Positions 1 to 9,334 of a stretch of DNA of 46,020 bases are shown piece after piece. The stretch comes from Alcanivorax sp. GTDB lineage: Bacteria; Pseudomonadota; Gammaproteobacteria; Pseudomonadales; Alcanivoracaceae. The notes beneath the pieces were generated by a model. The model was given only the letters and a program-made list of their open reading frames with translations. It was not told the origin of the DNA and searched no databases. Position numbers and translations under genes: made by a program. The DNA is taken from assembly GCF_002726155.1 (NCBI RefSeq), contig NZ_PBSH01000001.1:7947-53966 (forward strand), given 5' to 3'. Within the stretch, counting starts at the first letter, position 1. Every line of letters starts with the position of its first letter.

Positions 1-1434
1 AAGCACGCCACCTCCGACTGGATGGAGATGGAGAAGGAGCGGGGCATTTCCGTGACCACCTCGGTGATGCAATTCCCCTACAAGGATGCCACCGTCAACC
101 TGCTGGACACCCCGGGCCACGCGGACTTCTCTGAAGATACCTACCGCACCCTGACCGCGGTGGACTCGGCGTTGATGGTGATCGATGCCGCCAAGGGTGT
201 AGAGCAGCGGACAGTCAAGCTGATGGAAGTGTGTCGGCTGCGTGATACCCCGATTCTCACCTTCATCAACAAGCTGGACCGGGATGTGCGCGACGGCATC
301 GATGTGCTGGATGAAATCGAGGACGTGCTCAATATCGAGTGTGCGCCGATCACCTGGCCCATTGGTATGGGCAAGAGCTTCAAGGGTGTCTACAACCTGC
401 TCACTGACACCACCGTGCTGTACAAGACGGGCCAGGGCCACACCGTGCAGGATGTGCGCGAGGTCAAAGGGCTCAATAATCCTGAGCTGGATGAGGCCGT
501 GGGTGCCGACTACGCCGAAGAGCTGCGCGACACTCTGGAGCTGGTGCAGGGCGCCAGCCACGAGTTTGATCTGGAGCGTTTCCTGGCCGGTAAACTGACT
601 CCGGTTTTCTTCGGCACCGCACTGGGCAACTTCGGCGTTGACCATATGCTCGATGGCCTGGTGCAGTGGGCGCCACCGCCCCAGCCCCGTGATGCCACCG
701 CTCGTACGGTGCAGGCTGACGAAGGCAAAATGACCGGTTTCGTTTTCAAGATTCAGGCGAACATGGACCCCCGTCACCGTGACCGTATTGCCTTTATGCG
801 CATTTGCTCAGGCAAGTATCAGAAGGGCATCAAGCTCAAGCAGGTGCGCACCGGTAAGGACGTGCGTATTCCCGATGCGCTGACCTTCCTGGCGGGCGAG
901 CGTGACAATGTGGAAGAGGCGTTCTCAGGCGACATTATCGGCCTGCATAACCACGGCACCATCCAGATCGGTGACACTTTCACCGAAGGCGAAGAGCTGG
1001 CCTTTACCGGCATTCCGCACTTCGCCCCGGAACTGTTCCAGCGCGTTGTCCTGAACGATCCGCTCAAGAGCAAGCAGCTGCACAAGGGCCTGACCCAGCT
1101 GGCAGAAGAAGGCGCTACTCAGGTGTTCTTCCCGCTGCGCAACAACGATGTGATTCTGGGTGCGGTGGGTACCCTGCAGTTCGATGTGGTGGCGGCACGG
1201 TTGAAAGGGGAATACGGCGTCGATTGTCGTTATGAACCGGTCAGCGTGGCCACGGCCCGTTGGGTGGAAGCGGATAGCGACAAAGACATGTCTGCTTTTG
1301 AGCGCAAGGCCTACGATAACCTGTCCCGTGACGGTGCCGGGCACCTGACGTACCTGGCGCCGACACGGGTAAACCTGCAACTGGCCCAGGAGCGCCACCC
1401 GGACATTCGTTTCCGCGAAACCCGGGAAATATGA
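1..1434 (+). CDS. prfC: Peptide chain release factor 3 (RF3), 5' end missing
   Basis: RF3 is the translational GTPase that removes RF1/RF2 from the ribosome after peptide release. The frame is open from base 1, so the gene starts upstream of the window and the P-loop is missing. Translation from base 1 gives the switch I-side sequence [20 protein letters not shown]. The G3 motif DTPGHADF, the G4 motif NKLD, and the RF3-type second and third domains follow, ending in FRETREI. This order and the short C-terminus identify RF3 rather than EF-G, which would be much longer. No terminator is obvious after the stop; a small AT-rich tandem repeat follows at 1445-1472. Confidence is high on identity. 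Confidence 0.96.
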   Translation, partial: KHATSDWMEMEKERGISVTTSVMQFPYKDATVNLLDTPGHADFSEDTYRTLTAVDSALMVIDAAKGVEQRTVKLMEVCRLRDTPILTFINKLDRDVRDGIDVLDEIEDVLNIECAPITWPIGMGKSFKGVYNLLTDTTVLYKTGQGHTVQDVREVKGLNNPELDEAVGADYAEELRDTLELVQGASHEFDLERFLAGKLTPVFFGTALGNFGVDHMLDGLVQWAPPPQPRDATARTVQADEGKMTGFVFKIQANMDPRHRDRIAFMRICSGKYQKGIKLKQVRTGKDVRIPDALTFLAGERDNVEEAFSGDIIGLHNHGTIQIGDTFTEGEELAFTGIPHFAPELFQRVVLNDPLKSKQLHKGLTQLAEEGATQVFFPLRNNDVILGAVGTLQFDVVAARLKGEYGVDCRYEPVSVATARWVEADSDKDMSAFERKAYDNLSRDGAGHLTYLAPTRVNLQLAQERHPDIRFRETREI

Positions 1435-1444
1435 GAAGGCAATT

Positions 1445-1472
1445 AATAGTTAACAGTGAATAGTTAACAGCG
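1445..1472. repeat. Two-copy 14-bp tandem repeat after prfC
   Basis: Two adjacent 14-bp units, AATAGTTAACAGTG and AATAGTTAACAGCG, differ at one base. Each contains the palindrome GTTAAC. It lies in the AT-rich gap between prfC and the next gene. Its function is unknown; it could be a slipped-strand duplication. Confidence 0.7.
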
Positions 1473-1560
1473 AAAATCGAAGAACCTGACCCATCCATGC
1501 TAAACATGGCCGCTTTACTACGGGTCGGACAATGGAACCCGCATTTGAAACGAGGTGGAC

Positions 1561-1950
1561 ATGGATGTCGATATCGCTCGCCAATATCTTCTCGGCAAGC
1601 CCGAAGCGATGGAGGATTACCCTTTTGGCCCGGATGTGGCGGTGATGAAAGTGCGCGACAAGATGTTTGCCACGTTGGGCGAGGAAAGTGGTGAAGGGCG
1701 CATGAATCTGAAGTGTGACCCGGATCAGGCATTGGCGCTGCGGGATATTTTTGCGGCGGTGTTGCCTGGTTACCACATGAACAAAAAGCACTGGAATACG
1801 ATCAAACTGGACGGGTCTATTCCCGAGGGTGAACTCCAGCGAATGATCGACCATTCCTATGCTTTGGTGGTAGCAGGGTTGTCGAAAAAAGTGCGTGAGG
1901 GCATGGCCGTGCGCCACGGCCGAGAATCACTCTACGGCGGCCAGAACTGA
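1561..1950 (+). CDS. YjbR/MmcQ-fold protein
   Basis: A 129-residue protein of the YjbR/MmcQ (CyaY-like fold) family. The recognisable signature is the early E-DYPFG-D segment with V-K-M-F-A, followed by N-LKCDP-A and the late pair GYHMNKKHWNTI and LIDHSY-like (MIDHSYALVVAGLSKK). The family's biochemical role is not settled, although some members are annotated as DNA-binding. I start at ATG 1561 because GAGG at 1552-1555 lies 5 bases upstream; an in-frame GTG at 1555 overlaps that Shine-Dalgarno. It is probably co-transcribed with the small membrane protein 18 bases downstream. Confidence 0.9.
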   Translation: MDVDIARQYLLGKPEAMEDYPFGPDVAVMKVRDKMFATLGEESGEGRMNLKCDPDQALALRDIFAAVLPGYHMNKKHWNTIKLDGSIPEGELQRMIDHSYALVVAGLSKKVREGMAVRHGRESLYGGQN

Positions 1951-1968
1951 ACAGGCAGGGAGACGGCA

Positions 1969-2274
1969 ATGGCAGTAGTCATCGGTGGCGTTATTATTAT
2001 TTGGCTGGGCCTCACCATGGGCGCGGCGGGCTTGCGCTGGTTGGGTGTAGCGCTGCACTACCCGGCCCGGTTAGCGGCGCCGGTATTGTTGGCGTTACTG
2101 GAAACCGTGCTGTTTCTGTTGTTCGTTCCCGGCACCGAGTTGCTGCCAGAAAGCTGGGGCTGGCCCATGGCCGGTGGCCTGGTGGCAGCGGCCTGGCTGA
2201 TTAACGGCGCGGTCAGTGGATTGGATTGGCATCGCAACCGGCAAGTGAGTTCAACGTTGAAAGTTGAAAGTTGA
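1969..2274 (+). CDS. Small multi-spanning membrane protein, unknown function
   Basis: A 101-residue hydrophobic protein with three likely transmembrane segments at about residues 3-22, 36-54 and 62-82. I do not recognise a family. The ATG follows AGGGAG with good spacing and lies 18 bases after the YjbR-like gene, so the two are likely one transcript. The last codons are made of the GTTGAAA repeat at 2256-2276, so the C-terminal tail (STLKVES) may be repeat-derived. The gene appears real because of its RBS and its coherent hydrophobic pattern. Confidence 0.7.
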   Translation: MAVVIGGVIIIWLGLTMGAAGLRWLGVALHYPARLAAPVLLALLETVLFLLFVPGTELLPESWGWPMAGGLVAAAWLINGAVSGLDWHRNRQVSSTLKVES

Positions 2275-2276
2275 AA
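2256..2276 (+). repeat. Three-copy 7-bp repeat GTTGAAA
   Basis: Three perfect tandem copies of GTTGAAA overlap the stop codon of the small membrane protein gene. An inverted array of the same unit sits at 2413-2440, so the two could pair as a long stem across the convergent gap. Confidence 0.75.
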
Positions 2277-2412
2277 GGCGCGGGCAGGTTCTGGTGCCTC
2301 CTGACCTGCTTCTGAGCCGTGTCGTGAAGATCTTGGCAGGAGTTATTCTATTTTTTTATCGTTTCGGCGCGGCAATAGCGGCCATCGCTTCGCGCAAGCC
2401 CTGCTTCGTGCT

Positions 2413-2440
2413 TTTGAACTTTCAACTTTGAACTTTCAAC
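2413..2440 (-). repeat. Four-copy 7-bp array, inverse of GTTGAAA
   Basis: Four 7-bp units alternate TTTGAAC and TTTCAAC on the plus strand, ending just 4 bases before the phospholipase D-like stop codon. It is the inverse of the array at 2256-2276. The 136 bases between the arrays hold no recognisable gene. Confidence 0.75.
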
Positions 2441-2444
2441 TCGC

Positions 2445-3881
2445 TCAAAAACTACTCCAGCCGCTGAATTCCATTCCCCGATACAACCAATACTTCCACA
2501 CCGAATCATCCGCATACACGGCATAGTCGGTGCTGTGCTTTTCGTCGTAACGGTTTTCCCAGCGCCGTTCGAAGGTATCGCTGGCCTGTTGCATGATGGC
2601 GTGGTCGGGGGCGGCGATCAGGCGCACGCTACTTTCCAGATTCAGGTTGTCCAGATTCCGCCGGGTGTAGTTGGCGGAGCCGAGGATCAGTTCGGCGCTG
2701 TTGGCGCTGCGACGTAACAGCATCTTGGTGTGGCATTGCTCACCCTGGGTATTGCACCAGCGCACCGGAATGCCGGCGTTGTGTAATTCATGCCCCACCT
2801 GACGGTTGGGAATCCCGTTCTTCTCTCGACCGAAGGCATCCTTGTTGGGATCCAGCAGGACGCGCAGTTGCACGCCCCGTTGCTGTGCTGCCAGCAATGC
2901 CTCCATCAGGGGGCGATGGGACAGATAGAACACGGACACATCCACCTGATCGCCGGCCTGGCTGTGGTTGAGGGTGGCGAGTAGCGCATCGCGAATCGCG
3001 CCTTCGGTAAGCAGTTGCAGGCGAGCATCGGCGCTCGGGTCTGCCGGTTGTGTTGGCAAGGCCGGCAAATTTGGCAGTGAGGTATCGGTGAGCGTTGCTA
3101 CGGCTAACTCACTGGCCAGCAGGTCGTTGACCGCATTGCCTTGAAAGCGTAACCCGATATTGCTGTGGGCACTGCTGCCATCGTGGGCATTGGCGGAGGT
3201 GACCAGGCCGGTCCAGCGTTCGCCTTCGTCTACCACCAGGGTCTTGCGGTGATTGGCCTTGAAGTTCAGCAGTGTCAGGTAGCTGCGCAGGGGGACCTGT
3301 CCCGGCCCCATGGGATTGGGCAGCCAGCCCTTGTCCGGGTTGTTGCCCAGCCACTGACAGCATACCCGCCACAGGCCGGACCAGCTGGGGTTGGAGTCAC
3401 GCAGTGCCGGTAAAGGCGTGGTGACGACGGTGATGTTGGCTTTCTTCAGGCGCGTAAGGTGCTTGCTGTGGAGCCCGCCATAAAGCGTATTGATGGGGTC
3501 GGTGATCACCACGATTGGCATGGCTGGATGGCTGGCCCGTCGGGCCAGCAAGGCGTCGGTGAGCTCGCTGGACAAGGCCCGGTCGCTCTCGGTGGCGGTG
3601 CCCTGAAAATCGTTGAAGAGGAACATGTCGACCACGATGAGCTTTTCCGCCTGGCCAATTAAGCGGAAGAATTCGTCGAAGATATGTTGCCGGCTAAGCC
3701 GCGTGGTTTCGCCGCCGTTGTCGCTTTCCCAGGTATCGTCTACCAGCAATTTGAGCCCGTACACCGCATGGGTTTCCCCTTGGGTATTCAACCCCGGAGG
3801 CAGCGGCTTGTAGCGGTGCCAGAGGGCGGTGCTGGCGGTCAGGGCAAGCAGCATCAGCAGGGCGAGTTTCAGGCGGATCAT
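2445..3881 (-). CDS. Phospholipase D-like exported protein
   Basis: A 478-residue member of the PLD superfamily (phosphodiesterases and phosphatidyltransferases). An N-terminal hydrophobic segment at about residues 4-20 suggests export or an inner-membrane anchor. The first HKD motif is intact, with His211, Lys213 and Asp218 followed by TSANAHDGSSAHSN. The second is partial: His384 and Lys386 are present with the downstream GSANYTRRNLDNLNLE block, but Arg391 stands where the Asp is normally found. It resembles cardiolipin synthase-like exported PLDs, but the substrate cannot be read from sequence. It is convergent with the small membrane protein and appears to be a single-gene unit. Confidence 0.88.
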   Translation of the reverse strand: MIRLKLALLMLLALTASTALWHRYKPLPPGLNTQGETHAVYGLKLLVDDTWESDNGGETTRLSRQHIFDEFFRLIGQAEKLIVVDMFLFNDFQGTATESDRALSSELTDALLARRASHPAMPIVVITDPINTLYGGLHSKHLTRLKKANITVVTTPLPALRDSNPSWSGLWRVCCQWLGNNPDKGWLPNPMGPGQVPLRSYLTLLNFKANHRKTLVVDEGERWTGLVTSANAHDGSSAHSNIGLRFQGNAVNDLLASELAVATLTDTSLPNLPALPTQPADPSADARLQLLTEGAIRDALLATLNHSQAGDQVDVSVFYLSHRPLMEALLAAQQRGVQLRVLLDPNKDAFGREKNGIPNRQVGHELHNAGIPVRWCNTQGEQCHTKMLLRRSANSAELILGSANYTRRNLDNLNLESSVRLIAAPDHAIMQQASDTFERRWENRYDEKHSTDYAVYADDSVWKYWLYRGMEFSGWSSF

Positions 3882-4431
3882 AGGCAGTCCTGTGCAGTTG
3901 ATGGGGCTACCTTATCAGCTAATCGGCAGAGCGCCATTCGGCTCTGTCATTCCTTTCTTATTAAGTGGTACACACGTGCAACATTCTGAAAAGAATGCCG
4001 GCTCCACGGTAACTATGGTACTACGGTGCCACAACAGTGTGGCGCCGATAACTCTCTGACAATCAAGGTCTACCCGTGCGTATTGCGCGGATCTTAACAA
4101 GGGAGTCTCTGAATAACCCCTTGCGTACTCAGCGTGGCCAGAAGGGTGCAGCTGTTGTGTTGTGTCGCGACGGACAGGGTGGCTCCCTTTCCTAGCGATA
4201 AAGCGCAGCAGATGTGGCCTTCTGGCCGCGCCCTCCGGGTCTTCCAGGCCGGCCCGCACTCGTTGTTGCGTTTTTTCGATGGATGGACATACACCTTCAA
4301 AATCGCGCCTAGATTGCGAGCCAGCCTGAAAGACTGAGCATGCAAGGGGTTATTCAGAGACTCCCAAGAACAATCAGCGGTCCACGCTGATCCCGGCGCG
4401 CCAACGGTTGCTGCCCGGGGAGGAGCCTGCG
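3882..4431. other. Long intergenic region containing a MITE-like element
   Basis: About 550 bases lie between the phospholipase D-like start and the DUF6351 lipoprotein start. The central part, 4101-4365, is the inverted-repeat element described separately. Outside it I see no gene or clear promoter. The flanks should hold the promoters of both divergent genes. Confidence 0.6.
4101..4365. mobile_element. 265-bp MITE-like element or internally deleted IS
   Basis: The ends are inverted repeats: 4101-4132 and 4334-4365 match over 32 bp with two mismatches, and the outer 24 bp are identical. Each end begins GGGAGTCTCTGAATAACCCC reading inward. No transposase frame lies inside. The immediate flanks (CAA and AAG) allow at most an ambiguous 2-bp AA duplication. 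Size, perfect termini and lack of coding fit a MITE or a shrunken insertion sequence. I cannot assign an IS family without a search. Confidence 0.75.
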
Positions 4432-7053
4432 ATGAAAATGCCTGCGTTTGTCATGCCTGTCACCCTGACCCTTTTGCTCACTGCTTGTGGCGGGGGCGGG
4501 TCATCGTCGGTGCCAGTGACCAGTAACCCCCCTGCTGAGCCCACCCCGAATGAGCCCGATGAGCAGATTGCCGGGGAAGGTGAAATCCGGGTGCTTTCGA
4601 ATCGGGCAGACCTGATCAGCGGCGGTGATGCATTGGTGGAGGTGATCACACCCGATGCGGCCCAGCTTGAAGGCGCCGTGGTGACACTGGGGGACAGGGC
4701 CGTCACCGACCAACTGACGGCTACTGACGCCGGTACCCTGAAAGGCCTGATCAATGGCCTGGCGCTGGGCAGCAACCGGCTGACCGTGGTGCTGGCGGAT
4801 GACAGCGTGCTGGAGCGGACCCTTATTAACCATCCTAATGGCGGGCCGGTGATTTCCGGGCCGCAAATACAGCCCTGGCAATGCACCAATGCGGCGGCGG
4901 TGGATGCCCAGTGCAACCAGCCAGCGGAGTACAGCTTCAAGTATGTGCCCGCCGACAAGCTACAAAATTTGCTGACCAATTTTGATCCAGAGAACCCGGG
5001 GATCCCCGGGGCTTTCCAACCTTACGATCCTGCCAATCCGCCAGCCGAGGATGTGATTGCCCGGATCACCACGGATGCCGGTGTGGCGGTGCCTTTTATC
5101 GTGCGTACGGAAGAGGGGGTGCAGAATCGGGATCGCTACCTGATCATGACGCTGTACCAACCGGATCAACCCTGGACCGCGCTGAACCCTCAGCCCCAGT
5201 GGAACGGCAAATTGCTGATTCACCACGGCGGTAACGTCGGGGTGAGCTATGGCATGGGCGAAGCACCCCGGGGGGATATTGCGGGGACGGCCCCGGAAGG
5301 GGCTGAGTTGCTACTGGGTGACAGCATTACCACGGCCCTGGGGCGCGGTTTCATGACCCTCTCCACCGCCCAGGGCAACCTGGGGCATAACGCCAACCTG
5401 GTGACCGCCGCGGAATCACTGATGATGGGCAAGGAGCGCATTGTCGAGCAGTACGGCGAAATTCGTTACACCATCGGTACCGGCTGTTCCGGTGGTTCAA
5501 TCACCCAGCAGCATGTGGCCAATGCCTATCCGGGGATTTATCAGGGGTTGATTGTACAGTGCTCTTACCCGGATGTGTGGACCACCGCCACCCAGTTCGC
5601 GGATTACAACCTGCTCAGCCAGTACTTCGGCAATCAGCTGCCCACGGACCCGCAAGGCTTTCAGGATGTGGTTACCCGGTTGTTGAGTTCCGGGGTGATT
5701 CCCGCTGCGCAATGGTCCGCGTTCTACGGCCATCTGCCGTTGAATCCGCTGGTCTCGGATCTGGCCTTTTTCCCGGCAGCCTACCCTGACCAGCAAAGCT
5801 GCCCGGGTCTGGAAGACGGGGTGACCGTCTATGACGCTCAGGACGCTCCGGGTGGATTGCGTTGTGGCTTGCTGGATTACATGAAATCCCAGTTTGGGCT
5901 GCGCTCGCCAGAGGTCTGGACAGCGAATGAGCAGTTGTTATCACGGGGCTTCGGCGGTATCCCGCTGGATAATGTCGGAGTTCAATATGGTCTGCGGGCG
6001 CTGCAAAGCGGTGTTATCACCGGTGACCAGTTCCTGAAAGTGAATCGTGAAATTGGTGGCTTGAATGTGGATATCGACTACCAGCCGGAGCGCACCGTGG
6101 CTGATAGCCAGGCGCTGCACAATGCCTACCGCACCGGTGCCATCAACTCCGCAGAGCACCTGTCTGGCGTGCCGATCATTGACTTGCGTGGGCCGGATCC
6201 GGGTATTGCCCACGATGCCTACCATTCCTGGCAGATGCGAGCGCGGCTGGAAAAAGCACAGGGCCACGCGGATAACCAGGTGATCTGGTACGGCCCGGCG
6301 CCCCTGTTTGGCGATACGGTTTATACCACCGAGGCGTTACTGGTGATGGATTTGTGGCTGTCGCAAATTGAAGCGGACGCCTCGGCATTGAGCATTGAAG
6401 AAAAAGTCCGTGAGCACAAACCGGTCTACGCCCGTGACCGTTGTTTGTCGGTATCTTCGCTGGTGGGCCCGGAAGGCCCGATCGTGCCGCTCAGTGGCAA
6501 CCTGCTATACCCGACCCCGATTCTGCCGGGGCTGGACCTGTCGTTGTTGCCGGTGGCGCCGGCAGAGGCGGGGGTGGTGGTGGATGCGCTGACCGGGCAG
6601 GTGTGTGGGCTGGATCTGAGTGAATTGCCGGTGGTGTCCGATATCCCCGTGGTGGGCGATCTGCTGGGCACCGTGGCAGATTTGTTATCGCCGATTACCG
6701 ATCCCCTGGTGGGCCTGCAGCAGACCGTGGTACAGACACGCTTTGGCACCCCGCGCACCGTGGCCGGCGACAGCATAGAAACCCTCACCAACAAGTGCCA
6801 GTTGAAACCCGTGGACCCGGCGGATTACCCCACCGTGCTGGACCCGGAAGGGTTTGCAGCGCAGGTCGCAGAGATTTTCCCGCAGGGCGTGTGTGACTAC
6901 AGCAAGCCGGGGGTGGGGGTGGCGCCCACCGAAACCTGGCTGCAATACGGCGATGCGCAGAACGTTATTTATGGCGGAGAGGCGTTGCCGGGTGAGGCCC
7001 CGGCGTCGCGTCAGGGCTGGGCATCTCCGGCCTTTGGCGTGGGCATTCAGTAA
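4432..7053 (+). CDS. DUF6351-family lipoprotein, putative alpha/beta hydrolase
   Basis: An 873-residue predicted lipoprotein. The N-terminus MKMPAFVMPVTLTLLLTAC is a signal peptide with lipobox LLTAC, followed by a Gly/Ser/Pro linker. An Ig-like beta segment follows at about residues 45-130, then a hydrolase region with W-N-G-K-LL-I-HHGGNVG and a nucleophile-elbow-like GTGCSGGS in which Ser353 is the candidate nucleophile. The layout matches DUF6351 proteins, which resemble tannase/polyhydroxyalkanoate-type esterases; the substrate is unknown. The start is ATG 4432 because GGGGAGGAG lies 6 bases upstream, and the start gives an intact lipobox. No partner gene is adjacent, and the MITE-like element lies 66 bases upstream. 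Confidence 0.82.
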   Translation: MKMPAFVMPVTLTLLLTACGGGGSSSVPVTSNPPAEPTPNEPDEQIAGEGEIRVLSNRADLISGGDALVEVITPDAAQLEGAVVTLGDRAVTDQLTATDAGTLKGLINGLALGSNRLTVVLADDSVLERTLINHPNGGPVISGPQIQPWQCTNAAAVDAQCNQPAEYSFKYVPADKLQNLLTNFDPENPGIPGAFQPYDPANPPAEDVIARITTDAGVAVPFIVRTEEGVQNRDRYLIMTLYQPDQPWTALNPQPQWNGKLLIHHGGNVGVSYGMGEAPRGDIAGTAPEGAELLLGDSITTALGRGFMTLSTAQGNLGHNANLVTAAESLMMGKERIVEQYGEIRYTIGTGCSGGSITQQHVANAYPGIYQGLIVQCSYPDVWTTATQFADYNLLSQYFGNQLPTDPQGFQDVVTRLLSSGVIPAAQWSAFYGHLPLNPLVSDLAFFPAAYPDQQSCPGLEDGVTVYDAQDAPGGLRCGLLDYMKSQFGLRSPEVWTANEQLLSRGFGGIPLDNVGVQYGLRALQSGVITGDQFLKVNREIGGLNVDIDYQPERTVADSQALHNAYRTGAINSAEHLSGVPIIDLRGPDPGIAHDAYHSWQMRARLEKAQGHADNQVIWYGPAPLFGDTVYTTEALLVMDLWLSQIEADASALSIEEKVREHKPVYARDRCLSVSSLVGPEGPIVPLSGNLLYPTPILPGLDLSLLPVAPAEAGVVVDALTGQVCGLDLSELPVVSDIPVVGDLLGTVADLLSPITDPLVGLQQTVVQTRFGTPRTVAGDSIETLTNKCQLKPVDPADYPTVLDPEGFAAQVAEIFPQGVCDYSKPGVGVAPTETWLQYGDAQNVIYGGEALPGEAPASRQGWASPAFGVGIQ

Positions 7054-7060
7054 ATGCCGA

Positions 7061-7113
7061 GCTTGTTTTTACAAGCGGCAGAGGCTGGCGTCAGCGAGCG
7101 GCATGACGCCGCA
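7061..7113. terminator. Hairpin region between convergent DUF6351 and fabY-like genes
   Basis: The 99-base gap has a short stem AGCTTGT-TTTT-ACAAGC and a second stem GGCGTCA/TGACGCC at about 7090-7113. Neither has a long T-run, so termination here is plausible but weakly supported. Confidence 0.35.
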
Positions 7114-7152
7114 GGGAGGGCATTGCAGCAAACAATCTTCGCCAGCCTGCTG

Positions 7153-8961
7153 CTACTGTTTGAACTGGTAATCTTTCAGGCCCGCATCATCATCAAATTG
7201 TATGGCCGCTCTTCCCTGTAGTTGCACAGCGTCCTGACTGAGGCTGACGTGCTCATCCGCCATAACGCCTTCATTGAAGCGGTAGATTGGTGCTGGTGCG
7301 TGCGTCAGGCAGTGTTCACGGAAATTCGCTTTTGCTTCACGCACTGCCTCGCGGCGTTGTTGCCAGCCAGCGAGGGCCTGCTGGCCATGCCGTTGCGTCA
7401 ACATGCTTTCCGTCATCGTGTGGGACAGTGCCACTGCGGTGGCGTTGTTGCCGCCAAAGCCCTTGGAGTTGATCAGCGTTGCTTGCAGGTCATCACGGGG
7501 CTGATGGGTCAGGCAAAAGTTCAGGTGGTCGCGGTGCACGTCGTCGGCAATATGGTCCACGGTGCGAATGCCTGGCAGCCAGCCATGGGCAAAGCTGCCC
7601 AGGGCGGCAGACAACTGATCGCCGCCGGCGCTGCCCAGGGAGTGACCCAGGTAAGCCTTGATGGCAACCACGGGCCAGTGCTCGATGCCAAAGGCCTTGG
7701 CGGTACGATCCAGGATTACCGATTCGGTGGTGCGATTCTGCGGCGTGCCGGTGCCGTGGGCGTGTACAAAACTGTGCTGGCGTAGCCCTTGTTCGCCGAT
7801 CAGCTGGCGGGTCAGGGCGGCGGCCTTGCCCATGGTCAGGTAGTTGCCCACGCCGGGGGCGGAGATGGATTTTTTGCCGCCGTCGGCATGGATGAACACA
7901 TCGGGGACCGCGCCGAGGATGTCCGCGCCCAGCTCCAGCGCCAGGGTATCGTCCATCAGCACGGTAAACTGGGCGGATTCGGCCATGGTGAAACCGCAGT
8001 TCTCCGAGAACGGGCGGCAGGCCCGCTGCAGGTCGGCATGGGCCGCTCCGTCCAGTGCGGCCAATGCCTGGTCTTCTGCCAGGGCGCCCATGGCCCGGTA
8101 ACCTTCCATGATTTCTGGCACCAGCGGTGCCTCACTGGTGCCGATAATGGCGACCCGCACTCTGCCACTGCGAATGGCGTGGACGCCTTTTTCCAGGTTG
8201 TACAGGAAGGTGGCACAGGCGCCCAGCATGCCACCGGTGGTGCCCACGGAGTGCAACACATAGGCATTAAGGAAGTCCGCGGTCATTTCCCCCAGACCCA
8301 ATGGCACCTGCTTGGAGGTGATGCGTTGGCCGTTGGGGGGGAAGCGCATCACCCCGCCCAGGCCGTTGTCATCCATCTGCGACATGGCATTGCTGGCGTA
8401 TACGGCGACTTGATCTGGGCGTACCCGATCGGCCACCTGCGCCCAGTCCATGCCCAGATCGCCCAGCGCATCACTGATCCCGAAAATAGCCATTTGCAGG
8501 GCACGGGGGTGGTTCCGGGAGGCATACAGCGCACCAGGATCGAAGCCATCCGGTAGCTGTCCGGCGGCGCTAACCCGGCGCGGGGTATCGTGGGGCACCC
8601 GCAGGCTCAAGCCTGGGGGCAGGGTGACGCGGCTGCGACGCTTGTCCACGGCGGTGACCTGCCAGCCCGCAGGCAGGCTGTCCGGCAGGTCCATGTTGCG
8701 CATTTCCAGGGTAATGGGGGCATCGCTGGTGCCGGCGAGGGCGCCGTGTAGCTGATGGCTGTCGGGGAGGGCGCGAATCAGGGTGTGGGCCAGTACGGCC
8801 TCACTGTTATTGTCGGTAAGGCGGGACAAGGCGCTCAGGGTGTCGCGTTGTTGTGTGCTGTCCAGTGCATCGAAAATCAGACGCTGAAACGCAAAATGCT
8901 GGGCACTGCGGCCGGCCGCATTGATGCCGCCCATGGCGGTAATAACGGGTAATGCTGACAT
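7153..8961 (-). CDS. fabY: Beta-ketoacyl synthase, FabY type
   Basis: A 602-residue condensing enzyme, about 200 residues longer than FabB/FabF. The KS catalytic set is present: Cys249 in GACAT, His402 in HAHGTGTPQNRTTES, Lys435 in the AIKAYLGH segment, and His440 in GHSLGSAGG. The N-terminus (LPVITAMGGINAAGRS) and the length resemble FabY of Pseudomonas aeruginosa, which condenses acetyl-CoA with malonyl-ACP to start fatty acid synthesis in place of FabH. FabY identity is from memory of the family; a polyketide-type KS is the alternative. It stands alone on the minus strand, with 432 bases of repeat-rich DNA upstream. Confidence 0.8.
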   Translation of the reverse strand: MSALPVITAMGGINAAGRSAQHFAFQRLIFDALDSTQQRDTLSALSRLTDNNSEAVLAHTLIRALPDSHQLHGALAGTSDAPITLEMRNMDLPDSLPAGWQVTAVDKRRSRVTLPPGLSLRVPHDTPRRVSAAGQLPDGFDPGALYASRNHPRALQMAIFGISDALGDLGMDWAQVADRVRPDQVAVYASNAMSQMDDNGLGGVMRFPPNGQRITSKQVPLGLGEMTADFLNAYVLHSVGTTGGMLGACATFLYNLEKGVHAIRSGRVRVAIIGTSEAPLVPEIMEGYRAMGALAEDQALAALDGAAHADLQRACRPFSENCGFTMAESAQFTVLMDDTLALELGADILGAVPDVFIHADGGKKSISAPGVGNYLTMGKAAALTRQLIGEQGLRQHSFVHAHGTGTPQNRTTESVILDRTAKAFGIEHWPVVAIKAYLGHSLGSAGGDQLSAALGSFAHGWLPGIRTVDHIADDVHRDHLNFCLTHQPRDDLQATLINSKGFGGNNATAVALSHTMTESMLTQRHGQQALAGWQQRREAVREAKANFREHCLTHAPAPIYRFNEGVMADEHVSLSQDAVQLQGRAAIQFDDDAGLKDYQFKQ

Positions 8962-9146
8962 GGTGCTCCCGGGCTTGTGCCCAACCCAAAACGGTGACTA
9001 GCCGGTCAGGGTACAGGTGAAATCCGGTTTTGCGTATACGACTGAGGGCAAATCCGGTCAGGAAAGTGCAACAGAATTTGAAAGTGAAAGCGGATGTTTC
9101 GGGGTGGGCTGTTTGAGGTGTGGCTTTGCCATTCTACGACGCCGCT

Positions 9147-9294
9147 GTAGGAGCGGCGCTCGAGCCGCGAACCGAGCGGAAGCAAGGCAGAGAAGCGTGA
9201 TCATTTAGAAAGATCTGCTAGACGCTGGAATACCTGATCGCCCTACGGGCGATTTTCGCGCAAGCGCGGTTCGCGGCTCAAGCGCCGCTCCTAC
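9147..9294. repeat. Paired REP-like inverted repeat, GTAGGAGC family
   Basis: The arms at 9147-9172 and 9269-9294 are inverted copies of a 26-bp sequence beginning GTAGGAGCGGCGC, with one mismatch. The intervening ~96 bases hold no gene. This matches the layout of REP/BIME units seen in gammaproteobacterial intergenic DNA. Related copies occur at 23325-23346 and 28861-29006. Confidence 0.8.
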
Positions 9295-9334
9295 GGAGGG
9301 GTGGTAGAGGTGGAATACAGAGGGCGCCCCCAAC

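Noticed and set aside
4134..4337. Open frames inside the 265-bp inverted-repeat element
   Set aside because: Short, on both strands, with no transposase motif; typical of noise in GC-rich DNA.
9017..9208. A 63-codon open frame in the region upstream of the fabY-like gene
   Set aside because: It runs through the REP-like arm, has no ribosome-binding site and gives a low-complexity Arg/Gly-rich product.
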